Below are positions 1-6,103 of a DNA stretch of 10,645 bases, in pieces. Under the pieces are notes generated by a model. That model was given only the letters and a program-made list of their open reading frames with translations. It searched no databases and was not told where the DNA came from. A program made the translations under genes and the position numbers. The stretch's first letter is position 1. Each line of letters begins with the position of its first letter. Source of the stretch: Acidimicrobiaceae bacterium. GTDB lineage: Bacteria; Actinomycetota; Acidimicrobiia; Acidimicrobiales; MedAcidi-G1. Location of the stretch: NCBI GenBank assembly GCA_003541675.1, contig DPMC01000020.1, positions 1 to 10,645 on the forward strand. Reading direction: 5' to 3'.

Positions 1-1189
1 TTTCGGTGCCCCAGATGCCCACGAAGGACACAATCTCGCCCGGGTAGCCCCCGAGGTTGTGCACCAGTGCCCGGCTACGGGTGTCCAGCGTGGTCACAAC
101 ACGATCAGCGGGCGCCTCGCCCCGCAGTTGGAGCCACGCCTCGTAATGCATGCGAAGTCCGCTGGCCCCCACCGGATGGCCAAAGCTCTTAAGCCCGCCG
201 TCGGTGTTGACCGGTAGGTCCCCGTCGAGGGCGAACCGGCCGTCCAGCACGTCGCTCCAGCCCTCGCCTCGTTCGCTGAACCCGAGATCCTCCATGAGTA
301 TCAGTTCAGTCGGGGTGAAGCAGTCGTGCACCTCAGCCATGGCCAGTTCGGTCCGCGGATCAGTGATCCCTGCCTGGGCGTAGGCGTCATCGGCAGCCTC
401 CGCGCACTCGGGCAGTGTGGTGAAGTCGAACGCCGGGTCCACGAGACCCGACCCGTTACCGGCCACCAGCGAGAGGGCCTTCACGTACAGCGGGGCATCG
501 GTGTAGTCCGTCGCCCGCTCCGCGGGCACCACGACGGCTGCTGCCGCTCCGTCGGCTACACCGGCACAGTCGAACACCGACAGGCGACCGGCCACTGCGG
601 CCATCTCGCAGATGGCCTCAGCCGACATTTCCCGTCGGAACTGGGCCAGATCGTTGCGAGCTCCGTTGAAGTGGTTCTTCTCGGCGATCTTGGCCACCAC
701 ATAGCGAAGCTTTTCCTCGTCGACTCCGTAACGCTCGGCGTAGGCGGGCAGCATCAGGCTGAACATGGCCGCGGCGGTGAGGGTTCGATTGGTCCCGTCT
801 GTGGGAATCGGGAAGGCGTTGAGGCCCTGGTAGCCGCCATCCTTGACCTTCTCGCCGCCAATGGCGACGGCCACGTCGTAGGCGCCCGACGCCACGGCGT
901 AACAGGCCTGGCGTAGGGCTTCGGACCCCGTGGCGCAGTAGTTCTCCACCCGGGTGACCGGACGGTTCTCGAGGCGAAGCGGCATGGCCAGTGAGATGCC
1001 CGAGGCCGACGACTGCGACGTGCCGTACCAGTAGGCATCGACGTCGTCCTTGACTATGCCCGCCGAATTCAGGGCCAGGCCGTGGGCGTCGATGAGCAGG
1101 TCGTCCAACGAGCGGTCCCAGTGTTCGCGAAACGGAGTGCACCCCATCCCGACGATGGCCACCCGATCCAGGATCCCGTGTGATGCCAT
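1..1189 (-). CDS. SCP-x type thiolase / acetyl-CoA acetyltransferase family (3' end beyond window)
   Basis: Thiolase-fold enzyme of the lipid-transfer (SCP-x, Ltp) branch, expected to cleave 3-oxoacyl-CoA with CoA, or, in Ltp2-like members, to perform a retro-aldol cleavage. Reading leftward from ATG at 1189 gives 396 residues before the window edge, so probably only a few C-terminal residues are missing. Visible motifs: the nucleophile region ENYCATGSEALR with Cys85; AEVHDCFTPTE (His288) typical of SCP-x thiolases; GHPVGASGLR (His338); and C-terminal VHNLGGYPGE, where classical thiolases carry the CxG motif. A purine-rich GGAGAGGAG lies just before the start. It is 24 bp downstream of the HMG-CoA-synthase-like/DUF35 gene on the same strand, so the two are probably co-transcribed and may form a complex, as in the archaeal thiolase/HMGCS/DUF35 assembly. 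Family assignment is confident; thiolase versus aldolase is open. Confidence 0.9.
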   Translation of the reverse strand, partial: MASHGILDRVAIVGMGCTPFREHWDRSLDDLLIDAHGLALNSAGIVKDDVDAYWYGTSQSSASGISLAMPLRLENRPVTRVENYCATGSEALRQACYAVASGAYDVAVAIGGEKVKDGGYQGLNAFPIPTDGTNRTLTAAAMFSLMLPAYAERYGVDEEKLRYVVAKIAEKNHFNGARNDLAQFRREMSAEAICEMAAVAGRLSVFDCAGVADGAAAAVVVPAERATDYTDAPLYVKALSLVAGNGSGLVDPAFDFTTLPECAEAADDAYAQAGITDPRTELAMAEVHDCFTPTELILMEDLGFSERGEGWSDVLDGRFALDGDLPVNTDGGLKSFGHPVGASGLRMHYEAWLQLRGEAPADRVVTTLDTRSRALVHNLGGYPGEIVSFVGIWGTE

Positions 1190-1213
1190 GTGCGCGCTCC
1201 TCTCCGCTGCGGG

Positions 1214-2620
1214 TCAGTCCCGAGCGGGCTGGGCCTTCCAGAAATAGTTGTGCAACCCATCGGCCGTGAACATCCGACGGAACGTCATCTCCACCCGGTC
1301 ACCAATGGCCACCTCGGCTGGGTCGGCGTCGGTGAGTTCGATGGGCATGCGGCCGCCACCGTCAAAGTCGACCACTGCGAAAACCACCGGTGGGCTCTGT
1401 GAGTAGACGAGGTGGTCCACGGTGAAGGTGGCGATGGTGCCCGTGGCGTCGGCCATGGGAGCCGGGTCCATGTCGTCGACCGCTCCACCGGCGATGCCGA
1501 CACGACTGGGCGGCAGGTGGGTGATTCCGGTGGTCCGGTCGGTTGCTCCGACGAAGCCGTGCTTCCAGTCGGTCCGCCGAAGGGAAGCTGCCGAGGAGGG
1601 TCGGTTGGGTTCGGGCCGGTTGGGGGGCTGGATCTCCAGCAAGCCCCGCCACGTCAGGTAGCGGGTGTAGGCGACGTCGGTCCGGTTGTCGACCTGAGCG
1701 GCCACCGATCGGGTCGGCCGGCCGGAGGCCAGCGCATCGGTGGTCCGAAATAACAAAACCTCGCACCCGTCGGCCAGTACCACGAGGGCAACCACGGCGC
1801 CGGCTTCGGCCCCGTCCAGCACGTCGGCTAGGAGGAGAGAGGGATGAGCAGCTCCAGCGTTTCCGACGGTATCCGCCCGGTCGTCAGCCACGGCCACGCC
1901 GAGGCCGGACGCGGCCTTCTTGGTGGCCCGACCATGCAATCCGGTGACCACGGCGATATCGACGTCATCGACGGTGAGACCGGTGGCGGCTAGGGCATCA
2001 GCCCAGGCCTTTCGTACGAGAGGTAGGTAGGCCTGCTCACCGAAACGGTCCTCCCAAGTACGCGAATGGGCGTTTCCCGGGGTTCGCCAGCGGTCGGTGA
2101 ACTCACCGGTGGCCGTGGCCCCACCGAGGTACTCGGCCAGCAGCGGACCGTCGTCGGATGATCCGGTGAGGATGGCCGTCGCTGCGTCACCACCCCCGCC
2201 GTCCTCGGGGCCGGTCGGCAGGCCGATCCGGATATCGGAGGCCACGACCAGGGTCCGGCCCGGAGCAGTCAGGGCGGCACGCAGGGCGCCCACAGCGGAG
2301 CGCTGGGCGCCCCCGAAGTCCAATGCGGAGATCGTGGAGTCGAGTCGGAGGGCGGCGTGCATCACCGTGGCGTTGGTCTTGTCGGAATACGCCGGAGCAA
2401 CCGTCGAAAACCAGAGAGCGTCCGGCGTTGTGTTGTCGAGCGCCCGCAGCGCCCGGCGGGCCGCCGCCACACCCATGGTCGTGGTGTCCTCGTCGAAGGA
2501 GGCGACGGCACGATGACCCCTACCACCCCCTGCTCCCATGACCGATGCGATCTCGGCCCGGTCGAGACGCCGGTACGGCACGTGGGCGCCGTAGGCAAGG
2601 ATTCCTCTGGTCATGCTCAT
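1214..2620 (-). CDS. HMG-CoA synthase-like (thiolase fold) protein fused to C-terminal DUF35/OB-fold domain
   Basis: Predicted 468-residue fusion. Residues ~1-295 look like the HMG-CoA synthase/KAS III family: N-terminal DEDTTTMGVAAARRAL (~43-58), a GLHGRATKKA segment with His229 at the HMGCS His position, and VGNAGAAHPSLLLADVLD (~252-269) matching the family GNTxSASS region. The nucleophile-elbow segment LDFGGAQRSAVGAL has Gln106 where FabH/HMGCS have Cys, so ordinary acyl transfer through Cys is not expected. Residues ~350-375 correspond to the DUF35 zinc ribbon but contain no Cys; residues ~395-464 fit the OB-fold half. Start at 2620 was chosen because GGAGGGG lies 8 nt upstream (cccctcc at 2627-2633) and the sequence MSMTRGILAYGAHVPY begins like the family; a start at 2614 is possible. 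The reading frame stays open upstream to 3004, but that part is antisense to a dehydrogenase gene. Precise activity is unknown; scaffold or thiolase partner is plausible. Confidence 0.85.
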   Translation of the reverse strand: MSMTRGILAYGAHVPYRRLDRAEIASVMGAGGGRGHRAVASFDEDTTTMGVAAARRALRALDNTTPDALWFSTVAPAYSDKTNATVMHAALRLDSTISALDFGGAQRSAVGALRAALTAPGRTLVVASDIRIGLPTGPEDGGGGDAATAILTGSSDDGPLLAEYLGGATATGEFTDRWRTPGNAHSRTWEDRFGEQAYLPLVRKAWADALAATGLTVDDVDIAVVTGLHGRATKKAASGLGVAVADDRADTVGNAGAAHPSLLLADVLDGAEAGAVVALVVLADGCEVLLFRTTDALASGRPTRSVAAQVDNRTDVAYTRYLTWRGLLEIQPPNRPEPNRPSSAASLRRTDWKHGFVGATDRTTGITHLPPSRVGIAGGAVDDMDPAPMADATGTIATFTVDHLVYSQSPPVVFAVVDFDGGGRMPIELTDADPAEVAIGDRVEMTFRRMFTADGLHNYFWKAQPARD

Positions 2621-2626
2621 GCGTCT

Positions 2627-2633
2627 CCCCTCC
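2627..2633 (-). promoter_or_regulatory. Ribosome binding site deciding the start of the HMGCS/DUF35 gene
   Basis: On the minus strand this reads GGAGGGG, with 8 nt between GGAGG and ATG at 2620. It favours 2620 over the in-frame ATG at 2614 and over the long upstream extension to 3004. Confidence 0.65.
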
Positions 2634-2645
2634 GATACCGTACAG

Positions 2646-2664
2646 ATCTGACGGACCGTCAGAT
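2646..2664. promoter_or_regulatory. Perfect 19-bp palindrome, candidate operator in divergent promoter
   Basis: The sequence ATCTGACGGACCGTCAGAT is a perfect dyad with 9-bp arms around a central A. It lies in the 69-bp gap (2621-2689) between the leftward HMGCS/DUF35 gene and the rightward dehydrogenase operon, 26 nt from the first start and 25 nt from the second. Length, symmetry and position fit a dimeric repressor, for instance of the TetR family that commonly controls actinobacterial lipid catabolism. One bound repressor could shut both arms. No regulator gene is present in the window. Promoter -35/-10 boxes could not be assigned with confidence. Confidence 0.65.
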
Positions 2665-2689
2665 TACCTTCCACAAGACCGGACGCCCC

Positions 2690-3883
2690 ATGGACTTCGA
2701 TTTCACCACCGAACAGGAGGCCTTCCGGGCCGAGGTCGAGGCCTTCCTCAACGCCAACGACGACCCCGACGTGTTTGACCCCACCAGAGAGAACATGGCC
2801 CAGATCGTCGACACGCCCAAACGCCGGGCCCTCATGAAGAAGATGGGCGAGCAGGGCTGGTTGGGCATCACCTGGCCGAAGGAATACGGCGGCCAGGAGG
2901 GCGAGGGCGTCTACGAGTACATCCTCAACGAGGCCCTCGCCGGGCGGGGTGGCCCCCAGATCGGCAAGGGCGTCGGAATCATCGGCAAAACCCTCATCGC
3001 CCACGGATCAGAATTCCTCAAGGAGGAGTTCCTCCCCAAGATCCTGGCCAACGAGGTGGAATTCGCCGTCGGCTACAGCGAGCCCGAGGCCGGCTCGGAC
3101 GCGGCGGCCATGAAGCTCAAGGCCGTCGAGACCGAGGGAGGGTGGACCCTCAACGGCCAGAAGACCTGGACCACGTCGGCCCACTTCGCCGAGTGGTACT
3201 GGGTGGGCGCCCGCACCAACCCCGACGCCCCCAAGCACTCGGGCATCACCCTGTTCCTCGTGCCAATGGACCACCCCGGCATCACCGTGCAGGGCATCTG
3301 GACCATGGGCGACGAGCGCACCAACGACGTCTTCTTCGACGACGTATTCGTCCCCGACGAGTACGTAGTCGGTCAGCTCGACCACGGCTTCCAATACATC
3401 TCCCAGGCCCTCGACCTCGAGCGGTTCACCATGTTCACCTTCTCGCCGATCAAGCAGCGCCTCGACCTTTTGATTGACCACGTGCGCTCGGCCTGCCGCG
3501 ACGGCCAGCCACTCAAGGACGATCCGAAGGTGCGTTCACGCATCGCCCGTCTGGCCACCACCGCCGAGGTGGCCCGGGGGATGGGCCTGCGGGTCGTCGA
3601 CGCCTCAGTGAAGGCAGAGGCCAACGGTGGCGCACCGCCGACCATCGAGTCCTCGGAGTACAAGCTGTTCACCACCGAGTTCTCCAAGACGCTCGCCGAC
3701 GCATCTATGGACCTAGGCGGTCCAGGCACCCAACTTCGGGTCGGCACCGAGGAAGCCCCCATGGCGGGGCGAGCCGAGTCGACCTACCGGTACACCGTGC
3801 TGGACACCATTGGCGGCGGCACCTCGGAGGTGCAGAAGAACATCATCACCCGCCGCGGCCTGGGCCTCCCCAAGAACTTCTAG
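2690..3883 (+). CDS. Acyl-CoA dehydrogenase (FadE-type, 397 aa)
   Basis: FAD-dependent enzyme that introduces an alpha,beta double bond into acyl-CoA. The 397-residue length is standard. N-terminal MDFDFTTEQEAFRAEVEAFL, the ACAD signature GYSEPEAGSDAAA (~128-140), the GQKTWTTSAH beta-domain stretch (~156-165) and the C-terminal GGGTSEVQKNII (~375-386) all fit the family. At the MCAD catalytic-Glu position (xYEGT) this protein has Gly (TIGGGTSE). Glu244 in ALDLERFTMF aligns with the isovaleryl-CoA dehydrogenase type base, so the protein can be active. Start at ATG 2690 matches family N-termini; no strong Shine-Dalgarno is visible upstream, hinting at a short leader or leaderless transcript. 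It is first gene of the operon and the racemase-like gene begins 18 bp after its stop. Substrate unknown; a second, degenerate dehydrogenase in the same operon suggests a heteromer. Confidence 0.93.
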   Translation: MDFDFTTEQEAFRAEVEAFLNANDDPDVFDPTRENMAQIVDTPKRRALMKKMGEQGWLGITWPKEYGGQEGEGVYEYILNEALAGRGGPQIGKGVGIIGKTLIAHGSEFLKEEFLPKILANEVEFAVGYSEPEAGSDAAAMKLKAVETEGGWTLNGQKTWTTSAHFAEWYWVGARTNPDAPKHSGITLFLVPMDHPGITVQGIWTMGDERTNDVFFDDVFVPDEYVVGQLDHGFQYISQALDLERFTMFTFSPIKQRLDLLIDHVRSACRDGQPLKDDPKVRSRIARLATTAEVARGMGLRVVDASVKAEANGGAPPTIESSEYKLFTTEFSKTLADASMDLGGPGTQLRVGTEEAPMAGRAESTYRYTVLDTIGGGTSEVQKNIITRRGLGLPKNF

Positions 3884-3901
3884 CCCGACGGGCATCCAAC
3901 C

Positions 3902-5071
3902 ATGACGACCGACCGCCCTCTTCTCGACGGAATCACCGTGCTGGACCTCGCCTCGGTGGGGCCCGCGGTGCGCGCCTCCCGCTGGCTGGCCGACTGGGGT
4001 GCCGACATCATCAAGGTGGGGCCGGTTCCGCGTGACGCCGACGTGCAGATCAACCCACCGGCCTACGCCTACAGCGCACACCGGGGCATGCGCCGAGCCT
4101 TGCTGGACCTCAAGTCCGACGGAGGACGCGACGCCTTCTTGCAACTGGCCGCCCATGCCGATGTTGTCATCGAGAGCTTCCGGCCCGGCGTTGTCGACCG
4201 TCTGGGAATCGGCTACGAGGCCCTCTGCACCGTGAATCCCCGCATCGTGCTGTGCTCGACCACCGGCTTCGGCCAGACCGGCCCCCGGGCCCAGTGGGCG
4301 GGCCACGACCTCAACTATCTGGCCGTGGGTGGCTACCTCCACTGCTCGGGCCGTGGCAGCGACGGCAGCCCGGCACTTCCCGGTGCGACAGTGGCCGACA
4401 GCGCGGGCGGTGGCCTGCACGCGGTGGCCGCCATCTGTGCCGCACTGACCGCCCGGGCGACCACCGGCAAGGGCACCCACCTCGACGTGTCGATCGCCGA
4501 CGGAGTCCTGTCGCTCATGTCGCTGGCCATCGACGAATACCTGGCCGACGGCACCGAGCCCGGACCCCGCCACGGCCTGCTCACCGGTCGCTACGCCTGG
4601 TACGACCTCTACGAATCCTCCGACGGCGGCTGGCTGGCCGTGGGCGCCATCGAGCCCCGCTTCTTCGCCAACTTGTGTCGCATCTTGGGCTGCGACCAGT
4701 GGGCCGGACTGCAGTACGACGACGATGCGGTCGATGCCATGCGGGCCGACTTCACGGGGGCCTTCGCCTCGCGCCCCCGCGATGAGTGGGTCGACCTCCT
4801 AGGGCCGGCCGACACGTGCGTCACCGCGGTGCTGGACGTACCCGAACTCCTAACCGACGAGCAATTCCGGGCCCGGGGGGCGTTCACCGAGGTCACCCAC
4901 CCAACGGCCGGAACCATTGCCCAGGTGGCCGCCCCACTAGCCGGGCAGGTCGACGCTGCCGATCTACCCGTCTACGACATGGCCCTGCCGGCCACAGACG
5001 AGATCCTGGCCGCCGTCGGTGTGAGTGCCGACCGACTGGCCTCCTTGCGAGCCGAAGGAATAATTGCATGA
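3902..5071 (+). CDS. CaiB/BaiF-superfamily protein, probable alpha-methylacyl-CoA racemase
   Basis: 389-residue member of the family III CoA-transferase fold. The N-terminus LLDGITVLDLASVGPAVRAS, the LADWGADIIKV strand (~29-39) and ALLDLKSDGGRDAF followed by IESFRPGVVDRLG are family landmarks. Two sites resemble alpha-methylacyl-CoA racemase (AMACR/MCR): AGHDLNYL with His135 and ATVADSAGGG with Asp166. Their 31-residue spacing is close to the 30 between the His126/Asp156 pair of the mycobacterial MCR, and both motif contexts (GHDxNY, DxxGGG) match. The reaction would be R/S interconversion of a 2-methylacyl-CoA, supplying the isomer the dehydrogenases accept. Formal CoA transfer using Asp166 remains possible. 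The stop overlaps the next start by 4 bp (ATGA). It is slightly longer than MCR (360 aa). Confidence 0.87.
   Translation: MTTDRPLLDGITVLDLASVGPAVRASRWLADWGADIIKVGPVPRDADVQINPPAYAYSAHRGMRRALLDLKSDGGRDAFLQLAAHADVVIESFRPGVVDRLGIGYEALCTVNPRIVLCSTTGFGQTGPRAQWAGHDLNYLAVGGYLHCSGRGSDGSPALPGATVADSAGGGLHAVAAICAALTARATTGKGTHLDVSIADGVLSLMSLAIDEYLADGTEPGPRHGLLTGRYAWYDLYESSDGGWLAVGAIEPRFFANLCRILGCDQWAGLQYDDDAVDAMRADFTGAFASRPRDEWVDLLGPADTCVTAVLDVPELLTDEQFRARGAFTEVTHPTAGTIAQVAAPLAGQVDAADLPVYDMALPATDEILAAVGVSADRLASLRAEGIIA
5055..5059 (+). promoter_or_regulatory. Ribosome binding site inside the racemase-like gene
   Basis: AAGGA sits 8 nt before ATG 5068 within the last codons of the preceding gene, supporting translational coupling and this start over the longer frame opening at 4786. 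Confidence 0.6.
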
Positions 5072-5610
5072 GCACGGAACTGGCCCCGATCACCGAAGAG
5101 GTCACCGACCGGATCGGGCTCGTCCAGTACGAGGAAGAGGGCGGCTTCCCGGTCGAGCACGGCTACATCTGGACGACGTGCGCTGCCGTCGAGAACGGCA
5201 ACCCGCTGTTCTGGGACGAGACGGTGGCCGACAACCTCACCGACGGACCGATCGCCCCGCCGACCATGCTGTCGGTCTGGTTCCGCCCCCACCACTGGTC
5301 GCCGGGCCGCACCGAACCAGCGGTCCCCCTGCAAGCCCACTTTGACCTGAAGGACGACCTCCACCTGCCCGAGGCCATCATCTCGTCGAACACCAACACG
5401 TTCCACGACCCGGTCCGCATTGGCGACCGGGTCCGGTCCCGCCAGATCCTCCGATCGGTCAGCGAACCCAAGACGACCCGACTGGGCCACGGTCGCTTCT
5501 GGACCATCGACGTGGAGTACCTGAACCAGGACGACACCCTGCTGGGCGTGGAGTCCTACACGGCCTTCGGCTACCGCCGCGCCGACGCCGAGAAAGGAGT
5601 CGGCTCGTGA
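5068..5610 (+). CDS. MaoC/FAS1-DH-like hot-dog protein, likely non-catalytic ChsH2-type half
   Basis: A 180-residue hot-dog fold protein of the MaoC_dehydrat_N / FAS1-DH-like group. The region ENGNPLFWDE (~42-51) aligns with the hydratase-2 motif GDxNPxH, but the catalytic Asp is Asn43 and the His is Phe48. It therefore looks like the inactive partner that shapes the substrate pocket, as the MaoC half of ChsH2 does for ChsH1 in mycobacterial cholesterol side-chain breakdown. Unlike ChsH2 it ends after the hot-dog domain, without a DUF35 tail. Start ATG overlaps the previous stop by 4 bp and has AAGGA 8 nt upstream; its own stop overlaps the next gene's GTG by 4 bp. Role inferred from family and from the adjacent catalytic MaoC gene. 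The enzyme would hydrate a 2-enoyl-CoA. Confidence 0.8.
   Translation: MSTELAPITEEVTDRIGLVQYEEEGGFPVEHGYIWTTCAAVENGNPLFWDETVADNLTDGPIAPPTMLSVWFRPHHWSPGRTEPAVPLQAHFDLKDDLHLPEAIISSNTNTFHDPVRIGDRVRSRQILRSVSEPKTTRLGHGRFWTIDVEYLNQDDTLLGVESYTAFGYRRADAEKGVGS
5593..5599 (+). promoter_or_regulatory. Strong ribosome binding site deciding a GTG start
   Basis: AAAGGAG lies 7 nt before GTG 5607, inside the previous gene. It supports the GTG, which overlaps the upstream TGA as GTGA. Confidence 0.7.
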
Positions 5611-6092
5611 ACCGTCCCGTGACTCGACTGGTCCATGGTGACGTGGCGATCGGTGACACTCTGCCCGGTCTGGGCGTCGACGTGACGGCCACCACGGTCG
5701 TGCTCGGCGCACTGGCATCACGGGACTGGCGACCCATGCACCACGACCGTGACTTCGCCATTAACCGCAACGGCACGCAGGACATCTTCCTCAATACCCC
5801 GAATCAGGCAGCCTGGTTCGAGCGTTACGTGACCGACTGGACCGGGCCCACCGGCCGACTGGGCCGCATGACCTTCCGCATGAACACCTCGGTGTTCCCC
5901 GGCGATCACATGGTCTTCACGTCCACCGTCACCGGTACCGAGGTCGACGATGCCGGATGCGGCTGGGTCGACCTGGACGTGGCCCTCATGGTGGGCGAGG
6001 TGGCCGCCACCACGTGCGCCACCCGGGTGGCCCTCCCCCTCGACGAGAACGACAATCCCTGGGCTCGCCGTGGCGATGCCTGGCGACCCTAG
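5607..6092 (+). CDS. MaoC-family enoyl-CoA hydratase, catalytic ChsH1-type subunit
   Basis: 161-residue hot-dog protein. The segment ALASRDWRPMHHDRDFA carries Asp40 and His45 at the hydratase-2 dyad spacing (D-x4-H), so this subunit should hold the active site that adds water to a trans-2-enoyl-CoA. The motif wording (SRD....HHDRD) resembles the ChsH1 group more than the classical GDxNPxH R-hydratases. The length is that of a single hot-dog, so it needs a partner; the preceding gene, which has lost both catalytic residues, is the obvious one, giving a ChsH1-ChsH2-like heteromer. GTG start is supported by AAAGGAG 7 nt upstream and a 4-bp overlap with the upstream stop. Its TAG stop overlaps the Shine-Dalgarno of the next gene. 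Confidence 0.87.
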   Translation: MNRPVTRLVHGDVAIGDTLPGLGVDVTATTVVLGALASRDWRPMHHDRDFAINRNGTQDIFLNTPNQAAWFERYVTDWTGPTGRLGRMTFRMNTSVFPGDHMVFTSTVTGTEVDDAGCGWVDLDVALMVGEVAATTCATRVALPLDENDNPWARRGDAWRP

Positions 6093-6095
6093 GAG
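6091..6095 (+). promoter_or_regulatory. Ribosome binding site overlapping the upstream stop codon
   Basis: AGGAG begins inside the TAG stop (6090-6092) of the MaoC gene and lies 8 nt before GTG 6104. It fixes that GTG as the start of the second dehydrogenase rather than an ATG at 5957 within the previous gene. Confidence 0.7.
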
Positions 6096-6103
6096 ACCCG
6101 ACC

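Noticed and set aside
326..916. Plus-strand open frame of 196 codons
   Set aside because: Antisense to the thiolase, which carries clear catalytic motifs throughout this stretch.
2621..3004. 128-residue N-terminal extension of the HMGCS/DUF35 frame up to an ATG at 3004
   Set aside because: It is antisense to the conserved start of the acyl-CoA dehydrogenase, has no family similarity, and a good ribosome binding site supports 2620.
3713..4573. Long minus-strand open frame (286 codons)
   Set aside because: Shadow of the dehydrogenase 3' end and racemase-like gene; GC-rich third positions keep antisense frames open, and the residue mix (G, V, H, R rich) is not protein-like.
4972..5721. Minus-strand open frame of 249 codons
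   Set aside because: Antisense to the two MaoC-type genes and the racemase end, whose motifs and overlaps are convincing.
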